Positions 40,971-49,937 of a stretch of 64,000 bases of DNA are shown piece after piece. The first letter of the stretch is position 1. Each line of letters opens with the position of its first letter. The notes under the pieces were generated by a model. It saw only the letters and a list, made by a program, of their open reading frames with translations. It was not told where the DNA came from and searched no databases. Both the position numbers and the translations under genes were made by a program. Source of the DNA: Agromyces aurantiacus (GTDB lineage: Bacteria > Actinomycetota > Actinomycetes > Actinomycetales > Microbacteriaceae); NCBI RefSeq assembly GCF_016907355.1, contig NZ_JAFBBW010000001.1:1116001-1180000 (forward strand), read 5' to 3'.

Positions 40971-42293
40971 CTAGTCGCGCAGGTCGACCCCCTTGGTCTC
41001 CTTCACGAGCGAGACGCCGACGAGCGACACGATCGCGGCGATCGCGATGTAGACGCCGATGGTCCACGACTGGCCCGTCGACCGCATGAGCGCCTCGGCG
41101 ATCATCGGGGCGAACGCGCCGCCGAGGATCGCGCCGAGCGCGTACCCGATCGAGACGCCCGAGTAGCGCACGCCCGCCGGGAACATCTCGGCGTACAGCG
41201 CCGCCTGCGGGCCGTAGGAGAGGCCGAGGCCGATCGTCATGACGAACAGCGCGACGAAGTACCAGACGATGTCGCCGGTGTCGATGAGGAACCACATCGG
41301 CACGGCCCACAGGGCGAGGAACGCGTACCCGATCTGGAACGTCCGGACGCGCCCGAGGCGGTCGGAGATGCGGCCGCCGAAGAGCGTGAAGACGAGCCAG
41401 CCGAACGAGGCCAGCGTGGTCGCGAGCAGCACCGTGGGTCGGTCCATGCCGAGCACCGTGACCGCGTAGGTCGCGAAGAACGCGATGAGCAGGTAGCCCG
41501 CGGCGTTGTTGCCGATGAAGATGATCGCGGTCAGCAGCACGTTCTTCTTGTGGCTGCGGAAGAGCTGGCCCAGCGGCGCCGACGACTCCGCCTTGCGGCG
41601 CTGGAGGTCCTGGAAGACCGGGCTCTCCTCGACCGAGCGACGGATCACGTAGCCCACCACGATGAGCACGATCGACAGGATGAACGGGATGCGCCAGCCC
41701 CACTCGAGGAAGGCCTCCTGCGACATGTTGGACGTGATCACCCAGAGCGTGAAGGTCGCGAGGATCATGCCCACGGGCACGCCGATCTGCGGGAACGCGC
41801 CGAAGAAGCCGCGCTTGCCGTTCGGTGCGTGCTCGACGGCCATGAGCGCCGCGCCGCCCCACTCGCCGCCGGCCGAGAAGCCCTGCAGGATCCGGAGGGT
41901 GATCAGCAGGATCGGCGCGGCGACCCCGATCGCGGCGTACGTGGGCAGGAAGCCGATGAGCGAGGTCGACAGGCCCATCAGGATGAGCGTGAAGACCAGC
42001 ATCTTCTTGCGGCCGAGCTTGTCGCCGAGCCATCCGGCGACGATCGCGCCGAGCGGGCGGAACAGGAACGAGATGCCGATCGTCGCGAAGGAGAGCACCT
42101 GCGCGAGGCCGGGATTCACCTCGGCGAGCGGGGCGAAGAAGAGCGGCGCCAGGACGAGCCCGGCGGCCTGGGCGTAGATGAAGAAGTCGTACCACTCGAT
42201 GGAGGTGCCCACGAGCGTGCCGGCGAGGACCTTGCGCTCCTCCTTGGGCATGCGCCCGGTGCGCTCGGCTTCATCATGGATGGTTGAGGTCAT
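40971..42293 (-). CDS. MHS family MFS transporter (metabolite:H+ symporter)
   Basis: The 440-residue protein has twelve helices and the MHS signatures: GTLVGTSIEWYDFFIYAQAAGLVLAPLFF, ATIGISFLFRPLGAIVAGWLGDKLGRKKMLV and RILQGFSAGGEWGGAALMAVEHAPNGKRG. Relatives carry alpha-ketoglutarate, proline/betaine, shikimate or dicarboxylates with protons. ATG 42293 has AACGGAG five bases upstream; ATG 42311 is an alternative. A near-palindrome in front is a likely operator. Confidence 0.9.
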   Translation of the reverse strand: MTSTIHDEAERTGRMPKEERKVLAGTLVGTSIEWYDFFIYAQAAGLVLAPLFFAPLAEVNPGLAQVLSFATIGISFLFRPLGAIVAGWLGDKLGRKKMLVFTLILMGLSTSLIGFLPTYAAIGVAAPILLITLRILQGFSAGGEWGGAALMAVEHAPNGKRGFFGAFPQIGVPVGMILATFTLWVITSNMSQEAFLEWGWRIPFILSIVLIVVGYVIRRSVEESPVFQDLQRRKAESSAPLGQLFRSHKKNVLLTAIIFIGNNAAGYLLIAFFATYAVTVLGMDRPTVLLATTLASFGWLVFTLFGGRISDRLGRVRTFQIGYAFLALWAVPMWFLIDTGDIVWYFVALFVMTIGLGLSYGPQAALYAEMFPAGVRYSGVSIGYALGAILGGAFAPMIAEALMRSTGQSWTIGVYIAIAAIVSLVGVSLVKETKGVDLRD

Positions 42294-42360
42294 GCGAACT
42301 CCGTTGTTCATGCGGGGACTCGGGTGATCCAGCGCGGGGGTGGTGCGCTGCGGGGTATTG

Positions 42361-42380
42361 CCGACCGATCGTTCGGTTGG
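42361..42380. promoter_or_regulatory. 20-bp imperfect palindrome upstream of the MHS transporter
   Basis: Arms CCGACCGATC (42361-42370) and GTTCGGTTGG (42371-42380) match at eight of ten positions as an inverted repeat, with the core ACCGA-TCGT-TCGGT. This resembles TetR-family operators. It is 68 bp before the transporter start; no regulator gene is adjacent, so it would act in trans. Confidence 0.45.
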
Positions 42381-42474
42381 AAATCAGACCATAGCGCACG
42401 ACAAGCGACCGGCGGTAGTCGCCGTGCGACGAGCGGTGCCGCGCGTGCGACGAACGGTTCGCGTGTTCGTCGGC

Positions 42475-43422
42475 TCAGCCGACCTGACCGGGGGACGAAT
42501 CGGCCCACCGCAGGACGCGCATCGCGCGCAGCGTGTTCCAGCGGCTCGGTTCGCCGTCAGGCGCGTCGAGCGCGAAGTAGACCTCGCGCGGCCACGGCCG
42601 TCCTGCGACCCAGCGTCCGTCGTCGCCGCGGCGCGAGCGCAGCAGCTCGAGCGGCTCGGCCAGGCGCGCGTCGGGCGCGCCGCCGGCCTCGCGGAAGTAC
42701 TCGAGCGCCCGGAGCACGTCGTAGAACCAGTAGGGCGGGAACGCGAAGTTGAGGTAGCGCTTCTTCACGACCTCGCCCGTCGAGCGGCGACGGAAGAGGC
42801 GCCGCTCGAGCAGGTACTCCTCGCCACGGCGGCGCGCCTCGGCGATCTCGCCGGCCGCCACCGCGGAGGTGCCGGCGCGCTCGACCGCGAGGAGCCCCTC
42901 GAGCACGCACAGCGTCGAGTCGAACGACGAACGGTCGGATTCCTCGCGCGGCTCGCAGTTCCAGCCGCCGTCGGGCAGCTGCTCGCCGAGCAGGCGCCGC
43001 ACGAGTGCGTCCGTGCCCTCGCCGAGCCGGCCGAAGTACGCCGCGAGCGCGAGCACGCCGCCGTTGACGCACTCCTCGGTCTCACCGTCGAAGAACGGGC
43101 GATCGTCGAGCCACGGCCACACCACCCCCTCGCGCACCCGGTCGACCGCCACGCGCACCCGGGGGTCGTCGGGCGGAGCGCCGAGTCGGCGCAGCGACGA
43201 GAGCGACCACATCACGCTCCGCCGATCGCCGTCCTCGCCGTACACCTCGCCGTTCCAGTACCCGTCGTCGGCCTGCAGGGCGAGGAGCTCGGCACCCCAG
43301 CCCTCGGTCGCGACGCGGGCGCGGTCGGCTCCGACGACCTCCTCCGGCTCGTCGAGCAGGTCGCGGCGCACCTGCCAGCGGATCGCGGGATCGGCGTCGA
43401 GCATCCAGTCGATGACATCCAT
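42475..43422 (-). CDS. Squalene-cyclase/prenyltransferase-like alpha-alpha toroid protein
   Basis: The 315-residue protein is helical with repeated QADDGYWNGEVYGEDGDRRSVMWSLSSLRRLG, EQLPDGGWNCEP and RSRRGDDGRWVAGRPW segments, the QW-like repeats of terpene cyclase and prenyltransferase folds. The catalytic DxDD motif of class II cyclases is absent (only DPAIRW near the start), so cyclase activity is unlikely. The ATG at 43422 has CAGCAT six bases upstream, resembling the leaderless pattern. It diverges from a NUDIX gene. Function unknown. Confidence 0.75.
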   Translation of the reverse strand: MDVIDWMLDADPAIRWQVRRDLLDEPEEVVGADRARVATEGWGAELLALQADDGYWNGEVYGEDGDRRSVMWSLSSLRRLGAPPDDPRVRVAVDRVREGVVWPWLDDRPFFDGETEECVNGGVLALAAYFGRLGEGTDALVRRLLGEQLPDGGWNCEPREESDRSSFDSTLCVLEGLLAVERAGTSAVAAGEIAEARRRGEEYLLERRLFRRRSTGEVVKKRYLNFAFPPYWFYDVLRALEYFREAGGAPDARLAEPLELLRSRRGDDGRWVAGRPWPREVYFALDAPDGEPSRWNTLRAMRVLRWADSSPGQVG

Positions 43423-43491
43423 GCCGCCATGCTGGCCCGAGCCACCGACGCTCGGGCACCCGTTGACACCGCGGTGCCCTAGGGTGGCCGC

Positions 43492-43962
43492 ATGCCCACG
43501 CCCGAGTTCGTGCTCGACCTGCGCCGCCGCGTCGGCACGGCCCCGCTGCCGCTCATCGGCGTGACCGCCGTGATCCTCCGGGGCGACGAGGTGCTGCTCG
43601 GCCGGCGAGCCGACACCGGCGCCCTCACGCCGGTCACGGGCATCGTCGACCCCGGTGAGGAGCCCGCCTTCACCGCGCGCCGCGAGGCCGAGGAGGAGGC
43701 CGGCGTCGAGATCCGCGTCGACGCGCTCGCGTGGGTGCACCAGGTGCCGCGGGTGACGTACCCGAACGGCGACCAGGCCGACTACCTCGACCTGACGTTC
43801 CGATGCACCTGGCTCTCGGGCGAGCCGCACTCGGCCGACGGCGAGATGACCGACCTCGCGTGGCATCCGATCGACGCGCTCGAGGGGATGGCCGAGGAGC
43901 ACCGCGAACGCGTGCGTGCGGCCGTCGACGCCGATGGAGCGACCCGGTTCGAGAACGCCTGA
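43492..43962 (+). CDS. NUDIX hydrolase
   Basis: A 156-residue NUDIX protein with the box GIVDPGEEPAFTARREAEEEAGVEI (Gx5Ex7REUxEExGU). Such enzymes cleave nucleoside diphosphates linked to another moiety with magnesium. The N-terminal FVLDLRRRVGTAPLPLIGVTAVILRGDEVLLGRRADTG is typical of the actinobacterial MutT-like group. TAGGGT (43480-43485) six bases before the ATG indicates leaderless translation. Confidence 0.92.
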   Translation: MPTPEFVLDLRRRVGTAPLPLIGVTAVILRGDEVLLGRRADTGALTPVTGIVDPGEEPAFTARREAEEEAGVEIRVDALAWVHQVPRVTYPNGDQADYLDLTFRCTWLSGEPHSADGEMTDLAWHPIDALEGMAEEHRERVRAAVDADGATRFENA

Positions 43963-43980
43963 TCGCGCCGTCGGGGCCGG

Positions 43981-44556
43981 TCAGCGCAGGTCGAGCCGCA
44001 TGACCACGCGCGGGAAGCCGGCGAGGACCGAGGTCGTGTCGGCCGCCTTCGCGAAACCGGCCCGCTCGAAGAGCGAACGCGTGCCGACGTAGGCCATGGT
44101 CAGGTCGACCTTCTCGCCGCGGTTGTCGACCGGGTAGCCCTCGATCGCGGGCGCGCCGTTCGCGCGCGCGAACTCGACGGCGCCCGCCAGCAGGTGGTGC
44201 GCGATGCCCTGCTTCCGATGCCCGGGGCGCACGCGGATGCACCACGCCGACCACACGTCGAGGTCGTCGACGTGCGGGATCCTCCGGCTCGTCGCGAAGC
44301 TCGTGTCGGCGCGCGGGTGCACGGCGGCCCATCCCACGACCTCGTCGCCGTCGTAGGCGAGCACGCCGGGCGGCGGCGTCTCGCGCACGAGCTGCGCGAC
44401 GCGCTCGCCGCGCGCCGGCCCGTGGAGCGAGAGGTTCTCCTTCGAGGACGTGAGCCGGTAGCTCAGGCACCAGCACACGCTCGCGTCGGGCCGCTTGGGG
44501 CCGACGACGGCCGCGACATCCTCGAAGACGGACGCCGGGCGCACCTCGATCGACAT
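43981..44556 (-). CDS. GNAT family N-acetyltransferase
   Basis: A 191-residue acetyltransferase: VCWCLSYRLTSSKENLSLHGPARGERVAQL, DVWSAWCIRVRPGHRKQGIAHHLLAGAVEFARANGAPAIEGYPVDNRG includes the acetyl-CoA pyrophosphate loop (RVRPGHRKQGIAHHLL), and the end SLFERAGFAKAAD. The CWC start motif marks a GNAT subgroup common in actinobacteria; the acceptor substrate is unknown. Convergent with the NUDIX gene. Confidence 0.88.
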   Translation of the reverse strand: MSIEVRPASVFEDVAAVVGPKRPDASVCWCLSYRLTSSKENLSLHGPARGERVAQLVRETPPPGVLAYDGDEVVGWAAVHPRADTSFATSRRIPHVDDLDVWSAWCIRVRPGHRKQGIAHHLLAGAVEFARANGAPAIEGYPVDNRGEKVDLTMAYVGTRSLFERAGFAKAADTTSVLAGFPRVVMRLDLR

Positions 44557-44631
44557 GCCGCCCAGTCTGCCCGCCGCGTCCGACACCGCACCGCTCGGAA
44601 TCGCCGGACGCCGCGGCGGGTTGCACTCGGC

Positions 44632-45660
44632 ATGAGAGCGATCGTGTACCGCCGTCCGGGCGACTCGTCGGTGCTGGAAGCGTCCGAGCGCGAGGTCGCC
44701 GAGCCGGGACCCTGCGAGATCCGCGTGCGGGTCGTGGTGTCGGGCGTGAACCCCACCGACTGGAAGGCCCGTCGCGGCACGGGCACCTCCGCCGGCTCGG
44801 CCGCCGAGACGGTGCCGAACCAGGACGGCGCCGGGGTCGTCGAGGCCGTCGGGCCCGACGTGACCGAGTTCGCCGTGGGGGATCGCGTGTGGCTCGCCGT
44901 CTCCGCGTGGCGCCGACCCGGGTCGGGCACCGCGCAGGAGCAGACGGTCACGCTCGTCGACCGCGCCTTCCCGCTGCCCGACGGCGTCTCGTTCGACGTC
45001 GGTGCAAGCCTCGGCGTGCCCGCGGTGACCGCGCACCGCGCGCTCACCGTCGCAGAGGGCGGCCCCGACCGCCTGCGTCCCGGGGCTCTCGAGGGCGTGA
45101 ACGTGCTCGTGCAGGGCGGTGCCGGCGCGGTCGGGCACGCGGCGATCCAGCTCGCCCGCTGGGCGGGCGCCAACGTCATCGCGACCGTCAGCAGTCCGCG
45201 GAAGGCAGCGCTCGCCGAGGCCGCCGGCGCCCATCACGTCGTGAACCGGCACGATCCGGACGCCGCGGAGCAGGTGCGTGCGATCGTGCCCGAGGGCGTC
45301 GACGTGGTCGTCGAGGTCGCGGCGGGCGCGAACGCCGAGTTCGACCAGGCGGTGACCCACGAGCGGTCGACGATCGCGGCCTACGGCAACGACGGCGGGA
45401 TGCCGCTCGCCATCGACTTCGGTCGGGCCCTCTCGCTGAACCTCCGCTACCAGTTCGTGCTGATCTACACGATGGGCACGGCGGCGTGGGAGGCCGCCGG
45501 CGCGGCCGTCACCGAGGCCGCGCGGGACGGCGTGCTCGCGGTCGGCGAGGCCGCGGGCCTGCCGCTGCACCGGTTCCCGCTCGCCGAGACCGCGGCCGCG
45601 CACGACGCGGTCGAGGCCGGCGCGGTCGGGAAGGTGCTCATCGACGTCGCGGGGGCCTGA
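44632..45660 (+). CDS. NADPH:quinone reductase-like medium-chain oxidoreductase
   Basis: The 342-residue protein lacks zinc-binding cysteines and has MRAIVYRRPGDSSVLEASEREVAEPGPCEIRVRVVVSGVNPTDWKAR, QDGAGVVEAVGPDV and the Rossmann motif VLVQGGAGAVGHAAIQLARWAGANVIATVSSPRKA. This is the zeta-crystallin/quinone reductase group of MDRs that reduces quinones or enones with NADPH. It diverges from the GNAT gene. Regulation is not visible. Confidence 0.9.
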   Translation: MRAIVYRRPGDSSVLEASEREVAEPGPCEIRVRVVVSGVNPTDWKARRGTGTSAGSAAETVPNQDGAGVVEAVGPDVTEFAVGDRVWLAVSAWRRPGSGTAQEQTVTLVDRAFPLPDGVSFDVGASLGVPAVTAHRALTVAEGGPDRLRPGALEGVNVLVQGGAGAVGHAAIQLARWAGANVIATVSSPRKAALAEAAGAHHVVNRHDPDAAEQVRAIVPEGVDVVVEVAAGANAEFDQAVTHERSTIAAYGNDGGMPLAIDFGRALSLNLRYQFVLIYTMGTAAWEAAGAAVTEAARDGVLAVGEAAGLPLHRFPLAETAAAHDAVEAGAVGKVLIDVAGA

Positions 45661-45700
45661 CCGGGCCCAGACGGCCGGACGGCCGGACGGCGGGCCGCGC

Positions 45701-47227
45701 TCACTCCGGCTGGTTGCCGGCCGCCCCGTGGATCGTGAACGGCGTCGTCACGCCCTCGTACATGAGGTGGGCGACGAGGCCGTCGACCGCGTGCGGCAGC
45801 GTGTGGCAGTGGTCGGCCCAGATGCCGAGGTTGTCGGCGACGAACGCGATGTCGTACGTCTCGCCGGGATGCACGTCGAGCGAGTCGACGATCCAGGGGC
45901 TGCCGGATGCCGCGACGCCGTCGCGCGCGAGCACCACGACGTGGTGGCCGTGCAGGTGCATGGGATGCACGTCGCCCGAGTCGTTCACGATGCGCATCGC
46001 CACGACGTCGCCCTCGCGCACCTCGAACATCGGCACGTCGGGGAACATGCGGCCGTTGATCGTCCAGAAGTTGCCCGGGCGGCCGTCGATGATCCCGAAC
46101 CGGCGCGCGATCACGTAGTCGTAGCTGCGGTCGGGCCGCGTCGGGTCGAAGCCGAGCGGCGCCGGGCGTCCGTAGGCCAGGAGGTCGAGCGTCCGCGTCG
46201 GCTGCGCGGCGTCATCGGCGGATGCCTCGTCGGCGCCGGTCGCGCCGACCAGCACGCTGCGCGCTCCGCCGACGTGCAGTCGCGCGAGCGAGCCGTCGGC
46301 CGGTGCCTGCACCGCGACATCCGCCCGCCCGCCCGCGGGGATGAGCAGCCGTTGCCCGTCGACGTCGGCGGGCTCGTGCACGTCGCGGCCGTCGATCGCG
46401 AGCACCCGGTACGGCGCGGCCGACCACACGGCCGCGGTGCCCTGGTCGGTGTTGATCACGCGCACGCGCACGGTCACGCCGGGGGCGGCGTCGACGCGCT
46501 CGTCGGCGGCGCGGCCGTTCAGCGTGTGCTCGCCGCCGTACACGTGCAGGAGCGCGGTGGTCTCGGCGTCGGCCGCGGTGCCGGGGGCCGGCGGTTCCGC
46601 CGGCTCGATCACGATCGCCCCGAGCATGCCGCGCACGACCTGGTCGTGCGAGAGCTGGTGCGAGTGGTACCAGTAGGTGCCCGCGTCGCGCGCGACGAAC
46701 CGGTACGTGTACGTCCCGCCGACCGGCACGGCGTCCTGCGTGACGCCCGCGACGCCGTCGGCCGCGTTCGGCACGTCGATGCCGTGCCAGTGGAGCGTCG
46801 CGCCATCCGACACCGACTCGTTGACGAGGGTCACCTCGACGAGGTCGCCCTGTCGCGCGCGGATCTCGGGCCCGGGCGACGTGCCGTTGAGCGTGAACCC
46901 GTCGATGCGGCCGGCTCCGGGAACCTCGAACGACTCCTGACGTGCGACGAGCTCGACCCGCACGTCGGCGGGCCGGTCGGGATCCTCGGTCAGCGAGGTG
47001 ACCTCGACCGCTGCGCCCGCGGCGCCGGCGCCGGATGCCGCGGCGGCGCCGGTCCCGCTCGCGCCGTGCTGCGCGTGTCCCGCGTGCCCGCCCGCCCCGG
47101 CGCCCATGTCCATGACCGAGTACTCGCCGAGTAGCGTCGAGCTCCACGCGAGCGCGCCCGCACCGAGCCCGGTCGCGACCGCGACGGCGACCGCGAGCCG
47201 GCGCACGAGCTCACGCCGTGACGGCAT
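45701..47227 (-). CDS. Secreted multicopper oxidase
   Basis: A 508-residue protein with an Arg-rich N-terminus and membrane-spanning signal (RRELVRRLAVAVAVATGLGAGALAW). A Met/His-rich stretch follows (VMDMGAGAGGHAGHAQHG). Copper motifs are in order: LHWHG, WYHSHQ, HPMHLHGHHVVVLA and DHCHTLPHAVDGLVAH (type 1 Cys-His plus type 3 His). Three cupredoxin domains give laccase-like or copper-oxidising activity. The unusual TLPHAVDGL after the HCH motif lacks the axial Met of many laccases. It overlaps the upstream small membrane gene by 17 bp, suggesting one transcript and joint copper or electron chemistry. Confidence 0.92.
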   Translation of the reverse strand: MPSRRELVRRLAVAVAVATGLGAGALAWSSTLLGEYSVMDMGAGAGGHAGHAQHGASGTGAAAASGAGAAGAAVEVTSLTEDPDRPADVRVELVARQESFEVPGAGRIDGFTLNGTSPGPEIRARQGDLVEVTLVNESVSDGATLHWHGIDVPNAADGVAGVTQDAVPVGGTYTYRFVARDAGTYWYHSHQLSHDQVVRGMLGAIVIEPAEPPAPGTAADAETTALLHVYGGEHTLNGRAADERVDAAPGVTVRVRVINTDQGTAAVWSAAPYRVLAIDGRDVHEPADVDGQRLLIPAGGRADVAVQAPADGSLARLHVGGARSVLVGATGADEASADDAAQPTRTLDLLAYGRPAPLGFDPTRPDRSYDYVIARRFGIIDGRPGNFWTINGRMFPDVPMFEVREGDVVAMRIVNDSGDVHPMHLHGHHVVVLARDGVAASGSPWIVDSLDVHPGETYDIAFVADNLGIWADHCHTLPHAVDGLVAHLMYEGVTTPFTIHGAAGNQPE

Positions 47228-47699
47228 CGGAGCTCGCCTCCTCGGCCGGCCGGGACGGCGCGGCCGACGTGGTCGGGCGACCCCGCCGCACGCGCAGCGC
47301 CGCGATCGCCGCCGATGCGACGATGGCGAGCGCGTTGGCGCCGTGGATCAGGCCGAGGTAGGGCAGGTCGGTGATCGAGAAGCCGATCGTGGCCTGCAGG
47401 GCGACGAGCCCGAAGGTGACCGCGGCCCAGAGCCGCGCACCGCGCACCCGCACGAAGAACGAGACGACGAGCAGCACGATCGCGACGATCGGGATGATCA
47501 CGCCGCCCACGAGCCCGTGGATGAGGAACCCGGTCTCGCCGACGCCCGCGGCCTGGAAGGACTCGAGCAGGGCCTTGTCGACGACGCCGCCCTCGGCGAT
47601 GAGGTTCAGCATGCCGCCGAACGCGAAGGCGATCGCGGCGGCCTGCACGACGACGCCTCCCGCGATGGCCCAGGCGAGGCCGCTGTAGAGCTTGCGCAT
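47211..47699 (-). CDS. Four-helix membrane protein associated with the multicopper oxidase
   Basis: A 162-residue protein with four hydrophobic helices (AWAIAGGVVVQAAAIAFAFG, GVIIPIVAIVLLVVSFFV, LWAAVTFGLVALQATIGF, GLIHGANALAIVASAAIAAL) and conserved His-containing loops (FLIHGLVGG and LIHGANAL), possible haem or copper ligands. AAGGAG eight bases before ATG 47699 fixes the start over an in-frame upstream ATG. Its stop lies inside the oxidase start region, so they are translated together. Similar proteins accompany copper oxidases in actinobacteria; the precise role is inferred. Confidence 0.8.
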   Translation of the reverse strand: MRKLYSGLAWAIAGGVVVQAAAIAFAFGGMLNLIAEGGVVDKALLESFQAAGVGETGFLIHGLVGGVIIPIVAIVLLVVSFFVRVRGARLWAAVTFGLVALQATIGFSITDLPYLGLIHGANALAIVASAAIAALRVRRGRPTTSAAPSRPAEEASSDAVTA

Positions 47700-47725
47700 G
47701 ATTCCGTCTCCTTCGTGCGGCGCCT

Positions 47726-47802
47726 CCACGCGGCATCCGCTCGCCCTTCACCATCCCGGTCGGCGCGCGGCGCCGGAACGAAGCGGACCGGATGCCGCGT
47801 GG
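47726..47802. repeat. 14-bp perfect inverted repeat between divergent genes
   Basis: CCACGCGGCATCCG (47726-47739) and CGGATGCCGCGTGG (47789-47802) are exact complements with a 49-bp loop. They lie between the copper-oxidase operon and the kinase operon, which diverge. The loop holds no clear promoter. It could be two separate regulator half-sites or a hairpin; both arms also contain the over-represented GGATGCCGC motif. Confidence 0.7.
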
Positions 47803-47894
47803 CGGTGCGCCGCACGGCCGATGGGGGACAGCCGCTAAGGGACGTCGGGGGAATCCCTCTCCCGCGGGGCCGCGAGCGGGAGGACGATGGGAGG

Positions 47895-49937
47895 GTGTTC
47901 CGAAGGTGGGCGTGGTTCGCCGCCCTGGCACCGCTCGGGGCGGTGTCGGTGGCGTACGTCGTGCTCGCTCGCGGGTTCGCGTCCGACGACATCCCGCGGG
48001 GCGTGCTCTGGCCGCTGCTCGGCATCCTCCCGCTCGTCGCGTTCGGCCTCTGGCTGCTCACCGTGTCGACGTCGCGCGCGGCGCTGTACATCGCGTGGAC
48101 GGGCACGGCGATCGCCGTCGGCGCGGCGCTCGAGACGTTCGCGAACGCGACGCCCGAGCTCGAGTCGTCACCCTGGTTCCCGCTGCTCAGCGCCGCCCGC
48201 CTGACGGTCGACGCGGTCTCGGGCGCGGCGTTCATCACCATGTTCGCGACGTTCCCCACGGGCGTGCCCGAGCGTCGATGGCAGCGGATCGCGCTCTGGT
48301 TCGTGTGGCTGCCCGTGGTCGTGGCTCCGCTGTCGGTGCTCGTCACGCCGACCCTGCTCCTCCCGCAGTTCCACGAGCCGAACGCCGAGACGATCGCGAA
48401 TCCGTTCGCGCTGCCCGCGCTGTCGTGGGCGGCGCCCGCCGTCGAGTGGATCGTGCACTCCTTCCCCTCGGTCGCGTTCGGCATGGCGGTGCTGGTCGCG
48501 AGGGCCTTCTTCGGTGCGCCCGAGGTGAGGGCACGGATGCGCCTCATGACGTGGGTGGTGCTCGGGCTCGTCGTCAGCTGGTCGCTGTGGCTGTTCGTGC
48601 CGAGCCCGCCCGTCGAGGCGGCCGTGTTCGTGACCCTGGCCGCGATCCCGATCGCGGCGGTGCACGGCATCCTGCGCTACGGCGCGTTCGACATCGCCCC
48701 GGGCGCACGCGCGCAGTTCGTGGCGCGGTCCTCGACCGTGCTCATCACCGCGCTCTACGGCATCGCGGTCGCCGCGCCCGCGTTGCTGTTCGTGGACTCG
48801 CTCACGGTCGTCGGCGCGGTGCTGCTCACCACGCTCATGGCGGTCGGTCTGCTGCCGGTGCGGGGCTGGACGCAACGACGCATCCAGCGCCTGGTCTTCG
48901 GCGACCGGGACCGCCAGTTCGGCATGCTGAGCGAGCTCGGCGAGCGACTCGAGCGATCGGGCGACCCGCGCGAGCTGCTGACCCACCTGGCCGCGGCCGT
49001 GCGCGACGGGCTCGACGCGTCGTGGGTGCGCATCCGACCGGTGACGACGGATGACGCGTCCGCATGGCCTGCCGGCGTGGCCGGCGTCGTGGCCGGCGAT
49101 CCGGTCGAGTCGGTCGACCTGGTGCACGCCGACGAGACCCTCGGCCGCATCGAGGTCGGACCGCGCCGGCGCGGCGAGTACAGCGACGCCGAGCGCACGG
49201 TCCTGCGCACGGTCGCCGGGCAGGCGGCGGCGTCGGTGGCGAACGTGCGCCTGACGGCACAACTGGCCGCCCGGCTCGACGAGCTCACGGCGTCGCGCGA
49301 GCGGATCGTGGCGGCACAGGACGACGAGCGGCGCCGACTGGAGCGCGACCTGCACGACGGCATCCAGCAGGACGTGGTCGCCCAGATCGCAGGGCTCCGG
49401 CTGGCCCGCAACCGTCTCGCGCGCGGTGACCTCGAGCCGGGCGAGCTGACGGCGCTGCAGGATCAGGCGCGCGCGACGCTGACCGACCTGCGCGAGCTGG
49501 CCCGCGGCATCCACCCGCCCGTGCTCAGCGACAACGGCCTCGTCGCCGCCGTGGAGTCGGGCGTCGCGCGGTTCCCCATCCCGCTGACGGTCGAGGCGGA
49601 TGCCGCGGTGCGGGCCGAGCGGTATCCCGAGGAGGTCGAGACGACGGCGTACTACGTCGTGCGCGAGGCCCTGGCGAACACCGCGAAGCACGCCGGGGCG
49701 ACGCACGCCTCCGTCGAAATCGCGCGCAGCGACGGGCGCCTCCGCGTCACGATCTCCGACGACGGGTGCGGCATCGATCCGTCGCTCGGGCGCGAGGCCT
49801 CGCGCGGCGGCCTCGCGAACATCCGCGACCGGGTCGCCGCCCTGCGGGGCACGGTGTCCGTGGGCGCCGACGCGCCGTCGGGTACACGCGTGCTGGTCGA
49901 CCTGCCCATCGCGCGGGAGGGGAGCGTCGTTGGCTGA
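47895..49937 (+). CDS. Membrane sensor histidine kinase (NarX/LuxR-coupled type), first copy
   Basis: A 680-residue kinase. The N-terminal 310 residues hold about eight helices (AWFAALAPLGAVSVAYVVLARGF onward) ending in YGAFDIAPGARAQF and LVFGDRDRQFGML. A GAF-like region (about 340-450) precedes HisKA_3 with His487 in RRLERDLHDGIQQDVVAQIAGL and an ATPase domain with EVETTAYYVVREALANTAKHAGATH and SDDGCGIDPSLGREASRGGLANIRDRV. GTG 47895 follows GGGAGG. A second, paralogous kinase overlaps its stop by 8 bp, then a NarL-type regulator. Confidence 0.93.
   Translation: MFRRWAWFAALAPLGAVSVAYVVLARGFASDDIPRGVLWPLLGILPLVAFGLWLLTVSTSRAALYIAWTGTAIAVGAALETFANATPELESSPWFPLLSAARLTVDAVSGAAFITMFATFPTGVPERRWQRIALWFVWLPVVVAPLSVLVTPTLLLPQFHEPNAETIANPFALPALSWAAPAVEWIVHSFPSVAFGMAVLVARAFFGAPEVRARMRLMTWVVLGLVVSWSLWLFVPSPPVEAAVFVTLAAIPIAAVHGILRYGAFDIAPGARAQFVARSSTVLITALYGIAVAAPALLFVDSLTVVGAVLLTTLMAVGLLPVRGWTQRRIQRLVFGDRDRQFGMLSELGERLERSGDPRELLTHLAAAVRDGLDASWVRIRPVTTDDASAWPAGVAGVVAGDPVESVDLVHADETLGRIEVGPRRRGEYSDAERTVLRTVAGQAAASVANVRLTAQLAARLDELTASRERIVAAQDDERRRLERDLHDGIQQDVVAQIAGLRLARNRLARGDLEPGELTALQDQARATLTDLRELARGIHPPVLSDNGLVAAVESGVARFPIPLTVEADAAVRAERYPEEVETTAYYVVREALANTAKHAGATHASVEIARSDGRLRVTISDDGCGIDPSLGREASRGGLANIRDRVAALRGTVSVGADAPSGTRVLVDLPIAREGSVVG

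Noticed and set aside
43463..43485. TTGACA as -35 for the NUDIX gene
   Set aside because: The spacing to TAGGGT is only 11 bp, too short for a standard promoter.
45661..45700. Short GGCCGGAC tandem between the quinone reductase and oxidase genes
   Set aside because: Only about two copies and a weak five-base stem; not convincing as terminator or functional repeat.
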